Below are positions 43,701-51,031 of a DNA stretch of 64,000 nt, in pieces. A model generated the notes under the pieces. It saw only the letters and a program-made list of their open reading frames with translations. It had not been told where the DNA came from and did no database searches. The stretch comes from Synechocystis sp. PCC 7509 (GTDB lineage Bacteria; Cyanobacteriota; Cyanobacteriia; Cyanobacteriales; Chroococcidiopsidaceae). Positions within the stretch are counted from its first letter, which is position 1. Each line of letters starts with the position of its first letter. The position numbers and the translations under genes were made by a program. The stretch is taken from the NCBI RefSeq assembly GCF_000332075.2, contig NZ_ALVU02000002.1, positions 124,001 to 188,000 on the forward strand, given 5' to 3'.

Positions 43701-45368
43701 AAAGTTAATAACCAGCCCTTTACTCCTTTGACTATTGAGCGGCATGGAAAAGAATTGTACTTAACCCATTACCTTACTGATAACTATGGGGATTTGTTTA
43801 TGGATGCGGAGATGGTTTTTAACGTCTCTGCCCAAGGACAATTAACTCTAACCCAAACAGCTAGTCAAAATCCACTAACAGGCGGGGAGTATCGCACTAA
43901 TGGAGATCGCTCTTTTGGTCAAATATTCTCTCGCAACCTGATAGAGCAGGGTTTTGGCAAAGCTGCGCTATCAGCCCTTCAAACCAAACAGCAGTCAGCA
44001 CTGGTACAAGAGCAAGCTTCAGTAGAGGTAGAAAATCCAGAGCCTCTAGCACCAAAACTTGAACAAACCCCAAAAGGGATAGAGAGTCTACAGCAAATAG
44101 AAGCTGACCAACAGTCAGAGCAAGTAGCCGCCGTTGTTACTTCTTCTAAGGAGCAGCCCCTAGAAGAAGCATCCGTCGTTACTACCTCAGCTAGTAATCT
44201 TTCAGCACAAAAAGCTGTAGAGCCATCTTTGCCACCAGAGCAGGCAGTAGCAACTGAACCCGCCAAACCTAAATCATCTTTGGGTAAGTCCTCTGTTAGC
44301 ACTCAAGAAACGCAAGCCGAACCTCAAGGAGTTCAATTAAGCCTGTTTGATATTGGGTTAAGCCCAATTCCTGCTGCTGAAGTTAAGAGCGTACCTCAAA
44401 GTACAGCCAAAGTAGAAAAAGAGCCAACTCTGACTGTAAGTCAAGTTAGTGAATCTGTACAAGGGGTTGAAGAAACTGTTGTAACTCCACACGTAGAAAC
44501 ACCACTAATAAACAAAGAACCTTCCAGCGAAAGGGTTACTTCTTCTGTGCCTTCTGTAGAGCCTGCTAAAAGTGCGACAGAGACAGTAGACCCCATGCAG
44601 CTTTTCCAGCAAGTAGTAGAGCGCGTTGATAAGCGGACTAACGAAATGCTTACTACGCTTCAATCAACTAGCCCATCGCTCAACACGCTGCGGGATTGGT
44701 ACAGAGCCGCCAGAGAGTTAAACAAGTCTGAAAAACATCTCAACCGCATTTCTGAAATTGGTAGCGAGTTCAAACAAGGGACACCTTTGACGGATAAAGC
44801 CGTAACAGTTATGCAGACAGATTTTCAGGCGTACTATAAGCAACTGATGATAGTTGAGCAGTTGAGCAATCTGAGCGATGGGGCTTTGACTAACCTCAAC
44901 CAAAATATTACCAATTACTTGAACGCTCCTCCACCAAGTCCTCCACCTCTAGCTGACCGACAAAAAGTTGAGTCTGAAGTTAAACAGATTACGGACTATA
45001 TCAATACTTTGGGAAGCCAACAATCTGAGCAGTTAGCGACCGTTGAAGCTATGCAAAAAAGTCCTTTTCGTAGTTGGAATGGAAAGTACGATTTAGCCGT
45101 CGCCCAGGTGGAACAGACAGCGAACAAGCTAGATAATGCGATCGCACATTTGCAACAAAGACAAAACCAAGTAGGGCAATGGAATAAGCTGGAAAGGGCT
45201 TACTCTTTGTGGGATAAATCACCTCAAACAGTTGAGATGCGGAATCTTGCCAAGGGCTTACAGTCCCCTCAGTTGCAAGAGCGGCTGACTAGCATTACCG
45301 AGACAGAACGACAAGACTTCTCGCGTAACCAAGCTGCCAGCGCTCGACAGGCGGGGCTATCACTTTGA
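37797..45368 (+). CDS. Giant DNA methyltransferase-helicase (DarB / strawberry-notch type)
   Basis: A 2523-residue fusion. Residues ~110-320 are an N6-adenine methyltransferase: motif I YEPTAGNGALLL and motif IV TNPPFG. Residues ~325-503 are a disordered linker. Residues ~600-1250 are an SF2 helicase of strawberry-notch type: DTGIGKTR (~614), LILDESHKAGG (~738), ASSATAIKD, and QSIGRSHRSGQ (~1163). The last 1200 residues hold coiled coils, a Pro/Glu-rich tail and, at ~2290-2350, the WYRAARELNKSEKHL module shared with the relaxase. Such proteins (DarB of phage P1 and plasmid relatives) protect incoming DNA against restriction; here that is inferred. TTG 37815 behind GAGGTGG may be the true start. 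ATG 39311 could also start the helicase part separately. Confidence 0.85.
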   Translation: MFEVVFLHQQLVTAFANGFTNGDNFASITSARKLAQSVLNQKIEPGTPIAKIVDESVEQGLILAARQLVQQSNNPIATWEQCLDLYDRQPALNTRTSTSILQQAYSTPVPIAFLAGKLAQIDRGTTVYEPTAGNGALLLLADPQKAIVNELNRDRAAALRAQGFTVTQKDASSFVPTTEAVDRIITNPPFGSVKDTQGQTRIFQRGRLTTSQLDHAIALSALDLMKADGKAVLILGGKMGNESSRTERYNTQLTRGFYRWLYKDAGYKVTDHFSLEGSLYRKQGTTFPVDVIVIEGRGETELKLPGVQPPRIYESYEDLKEVLVYASRQSIQPQKNNEIALQGVYAGSSVDTEGIEPGGGFTPFTVDDGGTSRTIEPDREQRGISLADDAASRVANRGSNQGLADKLRTGGGTASRMVGSARDQPVPTDVLRRSQPPRDSLSNGFLPGDELSGVTGRSIGGATVSSDSSPGLRDRTELSREYESNGLVDVDERRGKPTLFSGLSNMAEMIQESEINNSAVLELIENQVAYKPRSKGFSLSTLAPASSLKGLDNVFNKIQATTGLTIDEYVCDRLNEPSIEELFNHYAAEQIDSLALSIYNHEFENKATLIGHDTGIGKTRIICGLARYAQQRGMIPTIVTADSVLYGDILDRDAVDTGNNFNPLITNNEFKLTLRSNDGRQIGEIKTPKNQFERLRKYTQSGNIGQHDCVFTTYGQLTGPASVDRRELLEMLAPRTFLILDESHKAGGAAGNTQPDRKKSQTPSCTEFFQSLVKETKGFVASSATAIKDPIVAARLFYEATDLKLAATDRDRFADHLKAGGVPLQQQVFAMWAESGGCIRCEKSYEGVEFGVAKYPVDLQTAETNSKLLNLIWRFDYIKEKVVTEISGDYADAGEAARKNNPALGNTGATSTIFTSVLHNLTAVTALGLKAEETANAAIADIEQGRKPILMLFNTMESTVEDFVDSHNQLAALHNAEFPDSPMQPIRVGDDITINAGQLFTRYLEKARSIKITEPYLDELTGKQVTRTHRLTDTELGLEGVAAFNRAEVAIASADWSKLPISPIDYIKQKIEDAGHSIGEITGRTHILKYGSAEDLASGVVTYQTRERGTAQKKKVMDDFQNGRVDAVITNSTTGYSLHASRTVADQRQRVMYIVQPHLDVNQVEQSIGRSHRSGQVNPAIHPPDKLDEQGQPMWGKYPGTFGLPAFKLVVGQDLPTEERAVAILMKKMSHLKANTTGNSSSSFGLADMPDFINDYGNEVAQNLMEQNPDLHEALDFPLNGVDGFKDPKAIQKVTGRAVMLTSDAPPTEEQPYPSLARQTWLYETLTSDYKELLTQKIALGENELEAQKLDLQAEPVSRLVLSPGKPEVDSPFTKPAYLVEVKAKTGAKPNTTEQVINAVRQGLGFEPIADKSDGALFDVREKGEEVATQLVEQLSSNATEYLARQEALSEAGIVLASERVEKFQQRLSAGLEEQSNLQQSLDTAVSSKDVELSALLNTQLEQLSPKIDKLQTQLSKAKLDVNAKSFQQEKEQRSIKESLAETSALLQQFPVGQPVRLMDNKTKNYLYGVVSAVEQKSKANNPAAPINWKVKLLVVDGVRSLSIGLKNLSKGGSQTLEPVESAASFVNLKQEVSIYDLFDQRQSESKEKRYLVTGQVLATELTGKFAQVSDHQGQIHPVYLLRRGFDPAIDMNIKPVMLKGAEQIEQFFDKTQKVGIVKTEDENLTVIADIKPSNIGGIIIKTAKATAEGGIYFKNEGLLQLTGDFTSKTESVREGNKTKSKGVMTVTVSADKTDEVLAYLGAKWGLGAASHKDVARELSGQKLPSWEPCNEINPDVERTPVTRTPQSVRSEAAKPGLKEPETASDLNAANVTTTTPSETKITASKVTTPVVEGSFALDSLSVIAPSAPTLPAPDALASTPEVTNSVSPDKQILEPKIQRGGAETNIAKLLHQAGLAVEILKGDDFHLKVNNQPFTPLTIERHGKELYLTHYLTDNYGDLFMDAEMVFNVSAQGQLTLTQTASQNPLTGGEYRTNGDRSFGQIFSRNLIEQGFGKAALSALQTKQQSALVQEQASVEVENPEPLAPKLEQTPKGIESLQQIEADQQSEQVAAVVTSSKEQPLEEASVVTTSASNLSAQKAVEPSLPPEQAVATEPAKPKSSLGKSSVSTQETQAEPQGVQLSLFDIGLSPIPAAEVKSVPQSTAKVEKEPTLTVSQVSESVQGVEETVVTPHVETPLINKEPSSERVTSSVPSVEPAKSATETVDPMQLFQQVVERVDKRTNEMLTTLQSTSPSLNTLRDWYRAARELNKSEKHLNRISEIGSEFKQGTPLTDKAVTVMQTDFQAYYKQLMIVEQLSNLSDGALTNLNQNITNYLNAPPPSPPPLADRQKVESEVKQITDYINTLGSQQSEQLATVEAMQKSPFRSWNGKYDLAVAQVEQTANKLDNAIAHLQQRQNQVGQWNKLERAYSLWDKSPQTVEMRNLAKGLQSPQLQERLTSITETERQDFSRNQAASARQAGLSL
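38770..39306 (+). CDS. Overprinted 178-codon gene inside the methyltransferase-helicase linker
   Basis: An ATG-started ORF in the +1 relative frame of the giant gene, preceded by a perfect Shine-Dalgarno AAAGGAGG at 38753-38760 with nine-base spacing. The peptide looks like a folded acidic protein: EEYLLLMTRRVEWLIEGAI, then RDWLISYEPEEELQAEWWAA, LEDRSRRETPYQMASYLV and ENMNLMDWLMWMNVEANPHY. The giant gene's own frame over this DNA is Gly/Ser/Arg/Asp-rich and disordered. The ORF ends five bases before ATG 39311, the possible start of a separate helicase. Either it is a true overlapping gene, or three separate genes have become bridged by an open frame. Function unknown. Confidence 0.6.
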   Translation: MQAGKVYNRRKIMKLPYKEFMPGRRWTPRESNLAGDSPPLLWTTVVLPEPLSQIESKEEYLLLMTRRVEWLIEGAIRDWLISYEPEEELQAEWWAAQEINQYLPMYLEDRSRRETPYQMASYLVMNYRELQDAALEEQQFPVTPHPDLETGLSYLENMNLMDWLMWMNVEANPHYFQD

Positions 45369-45461
45369 GCCAGGGGAGCAGGAACAATCAACAGGGGTGT
45401 ACTTGAAAGTTATCTGTTAATATTTAATACTAATTTGTCACGGCTTTGTGGGGAAGACGCA

Positions 45462-46298
45462 GTGAGTTACCAAGTAGAACTGGATGAGTACAAGCAGCAG
45501 GTAGCTAACCTATATAGCAGTCGAAGCGCTAATTACGATGACGGAGACTGGCATCCTCGAATTGCTCACCGTCTCATTCAACTCGCACAGATTAGTCCTG
45601 GGCAGCAGGTATTAGATATTGCCACTGGAACAGGAATGGTTGCGCTCGAAGCGGCTCAAATTGTGCAGCCTGGTGGTCAAGTGATTGGGGTCGATATTTC
45701 AACCGGAATGCTCAAACAGGCTAGACGGAAAGTTGAAATATTAGGTTTGACTAATGTTGAGTTTCAACTTGCAGATGCCGAAGCATTGAATTTCCCATTA
45801 AACAGTTTTGATTACATTTTCTGTTCATCGGCGTTGATTTGGGTGTCTAATTTGCGGGATGCGTTGCGACTTTGGTATCGACTCCTTAAACCAAAGGGAT
45901 TACTTGCCTTCCATGCCTTTGCAGACACCGCTTTCGTAGGAGGGGTAGTGTCGCAGAGGGTACTTGAAAAGTATGGCATTACCCTGTTGTATAGTAAGCC
46001 AACCGGGACAGTTGAGAAATGCTATGACCTGCTCCAGCACGCTGGTTTTGAAGCAATTAACATCAAATCAGAACAAACTGGTAGTTACATCAGTTTAGAG
46101 AAAGCAAAGGGGATGTGGTTAGCTAATGGCTCATCGCCAGTGCCTGGACAGTATCCGAATCCCTTGTTAAAACTTACGTCTGAACAATTGGCACAGGCTA
46201 AAGTTGAATTTAATACCCAATTGGAAGCAATACAAACTGAACAAGGTATTTGGAACGATATCACCATTTTTTATGCGTTTGGGCGTAAGGCGGTATAA
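45462..46298 (+). CDS. Class I SAM-dependent methyltransferase (UbiE/MenG-like fold)
   Basis: A ~278-residue small-molecule type methyltransferase. The SAM-binding motif I is VLDIATGTGM (~50-59); motif II region VIGVDISTGML, and the acidic loop ADAEALNFP follow. GTG 45462 is preferred, as GGGGAAG lies just upstream; TTG 45435 is an in-frame alternative. The substrate is unknown; the family includes quinone, sterol and resistance methyltransferases. It follows the giant gene by about 90 bases in the same direction, with no clear functional link. Confidence 0.75.
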   Translation: MSYQVELDEYKQQVANLYSSRSANYDDGDWHPRIAHRLIQLAQISPGQQVLDIATGTGMVALEAAQIVQPGGQVIGVDISTGMLKQARRKVEILGLTNVEFQLADAEALNFPLNSFDYIFCSSALIWVSNLRDALRLWYRLLKPKGLLAFHAFADTAFVGGVVSQRVLEKYGITLLYSKPTGTVEKCYDLLQHAGFEAINIKSEQTGSYISLEKAKGMWLANGSSPVPGQYPNPLLKLTSEQLAQAKVEFNTQLEAIQTEQGIWNDITIFYAFGRKAV

Positions 46299-46339
46299 CA
46301 ATTCGCTTGGAGCAGTCTGCCGAGAATTACTGATGCTAA

Positions 46340-46513
46340 ATTCCAACCTTGGCTAAATCTAATACTCTATCCCTAATTAAACAAGAATATTGTTTGCTTG
46401 ACTTCAACCAAAATATAACCAACTACTTAAAAATCCCTCCAGCCCAAGCTGACAGACAAAAAGTCGAACTTGATGTTATACGGAAACTTTCTGCATATTA
46501 TGACCAAAAATAG
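46340..46513 (+). pseudogene. Relic copy of the methyltransferase-helicase C-terminal region
   Basis: From 46400 the frame reads DFNQNITNYLKIPPAQADRQ then KVELDVIRKLSAYYDQK and a stop. This matches the giant protein around 44892-44990 (NLNQNITNYLNAPPP, LADRQKVESEVKQ). The nucleotide sequences are also clearly similar (CAACCAAAATAT-ACCAA). Upstream similarity fades into an in-frame open stretch from 46340. It is evidence for a second, lost copy or for a duplication that carried the SAM methyltransferase gene in between. The rest of 46514-46645 is AT-rich and probably carries the next promoter. Confidence 0.6.
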
Positions 46514-46645
46514 CTGTGATGTTTGTAGATCGTCATTGAGTCAAAGATTATACTAAATTTTTTAGTGTAATAAATAGTTCTGCTGCTACACGCGGCTTGA
46601 CACAGACACGAGGTTTGCATTGAATAACAAGTAGGAGCGCAAAGC

Positions 46646-47131
46646 ATGAAAATGTCAAAAGATGAACTGAATTTTGTGTTTCTGGCGGACAGACAAGATG
46701 CCATCTCCACGGTGGCGCAATGGTATTATGAGTTATGGGGTAAAGTTCCGGGCAATTCGGTTGAGCAAACGATTGAACGGATAAAAGGTAAACTCAACTG
46801 CGACAAACCTCCTTTTCACATTCTGGCAATTTCAAAAGATAGAGTCCTGGGTGTTGCTCAATTCAAGCTACGCGAGATGAGCATCTATCCAGAAAAAGAG
46901 TTTTGGCTAGGAAGCCTTTTTGTTTCTCCTGAGTTCAGGGGTTGCGGCATTGGTTCAGCTTTGGCAGAAGAAATCGTTGTCATTGCCAAAAAATTTGGGG
47001 TCAAAGAGATTTATCTGCAAACGGAAGCTTTGGATGGAGGTTTATACAAGCGTCTTGGCTGGAAGACCATCGAAACAATCGAAAATAACAGTGTGTTAGT
47101 GGCTGTCATGGTAAGGCAATTAGCCATGTGA
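46646..47131 (+). CDS. GNAT family N-acetyltransferase
   Basis: A 161-residue acetyltransferase. The acetyl-CoA pyrophosphate loop is RGCGIG (98-103), preceded by the beta-strand WLGSLFVSPEFR and followed by LYKRLGWKTIE, the usual C-terminal GNAT signature. An AGGAGCG ribosome binding site precedes ATG 46646. The acceptor substrate is unknown; plasmid-borne GNATs can acetylate antibiotics, tRNA-linked amino acids or proteins. It is the last forward gene before the convergent reverse cluster. Confidence 0.8.
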   Translation: MKMSKDELNFVFLADRQDAISTVAQWYYELWGKVPGNSVEQTIERIKGKLNCDKPPFHILAISKDRVLGVAQFKLREMSIYPEKEFWLGSLFVSPEFRGCGIGSALAEEIVVIAKKFGVKEIYLQTEALDGGLYKRLGWKTIETIENNSVLVAVMVRQLAM

Positions 47132-47577
47132 CAGACCAAGCGGAAACACACCAACAGCAGCAGAACAACCACGCTACACCGGAACGCATCAATCTTCTTA
47201 TCTAAAGAATCTTATCTTTTCAGATATGTTGCAAAGTTCAATCACAAAGTTTAGTAAGGAAATTTGCCTCTAGTGCGATCGCTCTTTCGCAGAGCGTAAA
47301 CCATCCTATGGCGCAAATTCATTAGGAAAACTTGCCCCTAGTGAGATCGCGCCATCTTTCCCAATTTTACTTACTGCGCCCATAACAACAGCTTTTTCCA
47401 ATCAAAGAGCGCTCACACTTATCCATTCAAGCTCAAGCACTGCGAAACAAAATGTGTTGATAGCCTAAGTACAGGACAAAAGCTTGCAAACAAGGGCTAG
47501 GAAAGGGTTTCATAAGAATTACCACATTCTGATGATGAAACTCTATGAACCAGGTTACTTTGGCTGTTGATATATAA
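47132..47577. other. Convergent intergenic region with no recognised gene
   Basis: This 446-base stretch between converging transcription units shows two loosely similar segments (TTTGCCTCTAGTGCGATCGCTC near 47264-47283 and CTTGCCCCTAGTGAGATCGCGC near 47331-47350) but no ORF, RNA gene or clear terminator that I can support. Confidence 0.5.
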
Positions 47578-47949
47578 TCAAACGATAATATTTGCAACGG
47601 TTGAAGATGCGATCTCAATACTACTAACGTTTTGGGCGATCGCTGCTCGGATCTCAATAGCTGGAACGGTATAGGGGCGCGTAATTGCTCTGCTTTTCGA
47701 GCTTTGGACTTTTGCTTTTGGTAGATGCTTTTGTACGATTACTTTTTGAGCCTGCTTTTTCGCTGAAGTTGGCGGATGGGAAGCACTAACTGTAGGGACA
47801 ACTGGAGTAGTCGGCGACAGTAGGTTGAGTGGTCGCAGAGGTTTCTCTTGAGTGACAACCGTTGTGGTAGAAGATGGTTGCCCTGAAGATATTATCTGAA
47901 ACGTTAGAGGTATGAACACAGCAGGCAAAAACAAAAACAAACTTCGCAT
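47578..47949 (-). CDS. Probable secreted Pro/Ser-rich protein
   Basis: Starting at ATG 47949, one base after the upstream stop, this 123-residue protein has a signal peptide (MRSLFLFLPAVFIPLTFQII). A Ser/Pro/Thr-rich mature region follows with a basic stretch (KKQAQKVIVQKHLPKAKVQ). It is probably exported and may bind the cell wall or nucleic acid; no family was recognised. An earlier in-frame ATG at 47997 would overlap the upstream gene and destroy the signal peptide. Confidence 0.55.
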   Translation of the reverse strand: MRSLFLFLPAVFIPLTFQIISSGQPSSTTTVVTQEKPLRPLNLLSPTTPVVPTVSASHPPTSAKKQAQKVIVQKHLPKAKVQSSKSRAITRPYTVPAIEIRAAIAQNVSSIEIASSTVANIIV

Positions 47950-47950
47950 T

Positions 47951-48799
47951 TTAGAACCTTGAAACATCCTCAAGCATTGCTGCGTACTCGGTATCAAGCA
48001 TATCTATTTTTTCGATGTAAATGCTATTCCGGTCTAAGGGGAGCAAGACCGCGTTAGCATAGCCAGTGGCAATCTGCTCGTTTTCGGTTGTAAGATGCAC
48101 AACCAGCGTTCCTTCAGGATAGTCGTCTTCGGGGTAGAAACGTTCCTCGCCTGTAATAAAACAGGGCAACTGTATTGCTTCGATATAACCAGCCAAGTTT
48201 GCCTCGGCACATACGCTTACAACTACTAGCTGCGACGGATAGTCTTCTCTTGCTGAGAAATAAAGATAAGGTAGGTTTTTGGGTCTAGCAAATCCACCTC
48301 CTTTTCCAGTTATTAGGAATTGGTTATGTTCTAGGCGATCACTCACGGTACGAAGTCCGTGAACTGTTGCGTAATTTAATGTTCCTTTATACTGCGAGTC
48401 AATTTGCAAAAACTCGTCCAAGTTTTCTGATATTGCCTCAACGTTAGGTTTGGGAATGCCTGCTCTCATAGGAGCGCAAACGTACTCCCTATGAGATCCC
48501 CTCCCGTCGTGCGGTAGGTCTAGGGCATTAGCATAGCCAGTGGCGATTGTTTCGTTCCCAGAACTGAGGCGGACTACTAATGTGCCTTGCGGATAATCCC
48601 ATGCGACACCAGCAATCTCTAATGGCAATCTTACGGCTTGGGCGTATCCTACTGAGGCAGCTTCAGCACAAGGATATTTTACTTCTAGCTGCGGTGGTTC
48701 GTGTTTTGTCGCTGCTCGGTAAATATAAGGCAAGTCTACCGATATTTTTCTACAAACTATAAATGAAAATATTTCCTGCAAATAGCCTTTTAGATTCAT
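47951..48799 (-). CDS. Protein with internally duplicated beta-rich domain
   Basis: A 282-residue protein with two copies of a domain: the first has YPQGTLVVRLSSGNETIATG then YANALDLP, and the second has YPEGTLVVHLTTENEQIATG then YANAVLLP. Each copy is preceded by a Tyr-containing YIYRAATKHEPPQ or YLYFSAREDYPSQ segment. The duplication is clear, but the fold and function are unknown. It is translated just ahead of the secreted protein at 47949, with only one base between, so the two may function together. Confidence 0.6.
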   Translation of the reverse strand: MNLKGYLQEIFSFIVCRKISVDLPYIYRAATKHEPPQLEVKYPCAEAASVGYAQAVRLPLEIAGVAWDYPQGTLVVRLSSGNETIATGYANALDLPHDGRGSHREYVCAPMRAGIPKPNVEAISENLDEFLQIDSQYKGTLNYATVHGLRTVSDRLEHNQFLITGKGGGFARPKNLPYLYFSAREDYPSQLVVVSVCAEANLAGYIEAIQLPCFITGEERFYPEDDYPEGTLVVHLTTENEQIATGYANAVLLPLDRNSIYIEKIDMLDTEYAAMLEDVSRF

Positions 48800-48830
48800 G
48801 ATTTTTTTGTTTGAGTTTACTCGAAAACCA

Positions 48831-48851
48831 GGGATGCTGAAGTAGCATCCC
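48831..48851 (-). terminator. Strong hairpin between reverse-strand genes
   Basis: A perfect 8-bp inverted repeat, GGGATGCT (48831-48838) and AGCATCCC (48844-48851), with a five-base loop. On the reverse strand it follows the 176-residue gene and is succeeded by only four T residues, so it may be a weak terminator or a processing or stabilising hairpin ahead of the 282-residue gene. Confidence 0.5.
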
Positions 48852-48864
48852 CACTAGAAAATAT

Positions 48865-49395
48865 TTAGCAAGCAAGTAGGTCTTGTTTTACCAAAAAATC
48901 TCTAACGTGAGCTTGCTGTAATTTACTCTTTATTTGACTAACTAAAAACCCAAGCTTTTGGTCGCGCCCGTTCACTTTCTGGGCTATCCCCAGTATCTTC
49001 GCTATCTTTCTCGCTTGTCGCAACTTTAGCTTATCTACGTCTACCCCTCTCAACAAATCTTCAAGTTGGGGATTAGAAACATTGATGGTTTTAGCTGGAG
49101 GGAGTAATCGCAAATGCTTTTGCTCTCTTTGAGCTAAATTAGTTGAGGGTACTATTTTTCCTTTGTCTTGTAGTGGCAATAACCAAGGGTCGGGTAATTG
49201 ACCTAATTCTTCTGGTTTAATTATTAGCGGTAATTGACCGCTTGGCTGTTGAGGGTTAGGTAAGGGCGAGTCTAAAGTGATGGAAACTTGTTTGTAGGCG
49301 ATAACTAATCTTGTGCCGAAATCTATTGATGCGATGGTTATGAAGCCTAATGCGATCGCGTTAAACAGAAACGTCAGTAGTTCTTGTGTAGACAT
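48865..49395 (-). CDS. Membrane-anchored protein with SAP-like helical C-terminus
   Basis: A 176-residue protein with one N-terminal membrane helix (LTFLFNAIALGFITIASIDFG), a Pro-rich linker and a C-terminal helical segment. The latter (VDKLKLRQARKIAKILGIAQ then KLGFLVSQIKSKL) resembles the short SAP-like DNA-binding domain of cyanobacterial proteins. It could tether DNA to the membrane, but this is inference. The AT-rich region 49396-49607 upstream probably carries its promoter. Confidence 0.55.
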   Translation of the reverse strand: MSTQELLTFLFNAIALGFITIASIDFGTRLVIAYKQVSITLDSPLPNPQQPSGQLPLIIKPEELGQLPDPWLLPLQDKGKIVPSTNLAQREQKHLRLLPPAKTINVSNPQLEDLLRGVDVDKLKLRQARKIAKILGIAQKVNGRDQKLGFLVSQIKSKLQQAHVRDFLVKQDLLAC

Positions 49396-49607
49396 GATAA
49401 AAATCCTTTTGTTTAGTTCAGCGTGTAGAGAGTGCCGAGTTAAAATGTCGTATCTTTCCTGCGTTAGTAGTTCTAAGGAGTGCTGCTATTAAGCTACTGT
49501 TTCTTTAAAACTTACTTGATTTAATAATACAATAAATCAATCTATAAGTCAAGCATTTTATTATTAATAACTGCATACAAAGCACTTGTTAATAATAGAC
49601 ATAGACT

Positions 49608-50234
49608 TTAGTTAACTTGTCTAATTGTCAAGTTTAATCTCCCGCCGTCTTTTAGCAAATTGCTAGTATTGGGGACAGTCCCCTTGAAAGCGTGGAAAAA
49701 GTTTCGACTTTCACCACCCAGGACGATTATGTCTCCGCTTTGGACAATATACTGCTTAGTTTCGTCTGTTCGCATAAGTCCGCCTAAAATAAAAATTCCG
49801 CTATCCCCTAAGCTAATGGAAATTATTGGCGCATTCTTATTCTCCTCAGTATTATCCTGATGCAACCCTAGTTTTTCGCCTTTTCGGTACAGATTGATTA
49901 GACAGGATTCGGGATAAAAATCATCGTTTCCTGTTTCTTTAGCTAAACTAATTGCTAATTCACGAATTACCTGGGGCATAGGCGGAAATCTCTTTCTAGT
50001 CTCTGGATGATATTGCTGATAGCGGTATCCACTCCTATCCGCAACCCATCCCAAATCGCCGCAGTTGGTCATTGAATAATTGAAAGATTGACCAGTTGGC
50101 ATACTTGGTCGAAACAATGGCGCTTGTTTTACAACGGATCTAGCTGCTGCTAAAACTTCTTGTTGTATAACTTTACTAAGTCTTGATTTGAGTAGAAAGA
50201 ATCCGTTGTTCGCTGGCATATTGTTAGCCTGCAA
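49608..50234 (-). CDS. alkB: AlkB-like 2-oxoglutarate/Fe(II) dioxygenase
   Basis: A 208-residue oxidative demethylase of the AlkB family, which repairs N1-methyladenine and N3-methylcytosine in DNA. The iron ligands are H125-Q-D127 (GLHQDN) and H181 (FFHAF); the 2-oxoglutarate arginines are R199 and R205 (RLNLTIR). SISLGDSGIF and a nucleotide-recognition PMPQVIREL segment fit. On a plasmid it may repair single-stranded transfer DNA or chemical damage. ATG 50219 is an alternative start. Confidence 0.85.
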   Translation of the reverse strand: MQANNMPANNGFFLLKSRLSKVIQQEVLAAARSVVKQAPLFRPSMPTGQSFNYSMTNCGDLGWVADRSGYRYQQYHPETRKRFPPMPQVIRELAISLAKETGNDDFYPESCLINLYRKGEKLGLHQDNTEENKNAPIISISLGDSGIFILGGLMRTDETKQYIVQSGDIIVLGGESRNFFHAFKGTVPNTSNLLKDGGRLNLTIRQVN

Positions 50235-50404
50235 CTATTATTAATTAATAGCATTAATTAATAAGTAAATCAAGTCACAGCACCCATTTTGTTGAGTTTA
50301 CACATTAAGTTTTTTCAAGTGAGATATTCTTTTTCCCAGCAGCTATCTTATCCAAAAGCTACAATTAATAATTACTTAAAACCTGCTTATTGCCTTAAAC
50401 CATT

Positions 50405-50608
50405 TTACTTGCGGCTCTGTTTATTCAAGCAATTTGGGTCGATAGATGTCGGAAAGACCAATCTCGTCTGAGGATTTTCTTGTGCCAGGGCAATCGCACT
50501 TTGGGGACGTGCCAGTCGCAATAAGTACCACTTTCTTCCATCTTTTTCCCATACGGCTAGTAAGTCGAATCCATCATGGGGAGTTATGGCGATTGGTTTG
50601 TATTTCAT
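50405..50608 (-). CDS. Small hypothetical protein, 67 aa
   Basis: Supported by a strong AAGGAGAG ribosome binding site upstream of ATG 50608. The peptide has a beta-like core (GFDLLAVWEKDGRKWYLLRL) followed by a polar tail. Not recognised. Same direction as and close behind the DUF3268-like gene, so probably in the same transcript. Confidence 0.55.
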   Translation of the reverse strand: MKYKPIAITPHDGFDLLAVWEKDGRKWYLLRLARPQSAIALAQENPQTRLVFPTSIDPNCLNKQSRK

Positions 50609-50620
50609 TATTTACTCTCC

Positions 50621-51031
50621 TTAACAACGAGTGGTTACTTTTGTTCTGACGTGCTGCCGACTGTTAACAAAACTCTCAACAAGTGAGATCGCTCTTTGGC
50701 ACTGCCGGATGTCGAACATGGCTACATGAGTTTTATCCAAAGGCAGCTTCATAGCTTTCGACAACCATTTGTATGCGGTTTGACGGCTAGAGAAAACACC
50801 TAATTGCCATAGGGGATCGAACTTGCGATGAGCTAAACTGCGCCATTTCCGTAACTGCTTGTCGGCTAGAGTCCCCAGTGGCTTTATGCTGCGCGGGTGA
50901 CACCCCACCCGCGCATCACAATTGGGGTAAGCATCACATAGGTAGATAAACCCGTAACTTTGACCGTAAATTTTCGCGCTGTCTATTAACGACACACTAC
51001 TGCGACAGAAGGGACACCAGTAGGGTTTCAT
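50621..51031 (-). CDS. DUF3268-type zinc-finger protein
   Basis: A 136-residue protein whose N-terminus is a zinc finger: WCPFCRSS, then CDAYPNCDARVGCH. This is the DUF3268 pattern, common on phages and plasmids. The C-terminal half is helical and basic (LRKWRSLAHRKFDPLW, SRQTAYKWLSKAM), which suggests nucleic-acid binding. Its ATG overlaps the upstream gene's stop (ATGA), so translation is coupled. Function unknown. Confidence 0.75.
   Translation of the reverse strand: MKPYWCPFCRSSVSLIDSAKIYGQSYGFIYLCDAYPNCDARVGCHPRSIKPLGTLADKQLRKWRSLAHRKFDPLWQLGVFSSRQTAYKWLSKAMKLPLDKTHVAMFDIRQCQRAISLVESFVNSRQHVRTKVTTRC

Noticed and set aside
43979-44302. 107-codon reverse ORF in the methyltransferase-helicase gene
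   Set aside because: Ser/Thr/Cys-rich antisense of Glu/Gln/Ala-rich coding sequence, a typical shadow frame.
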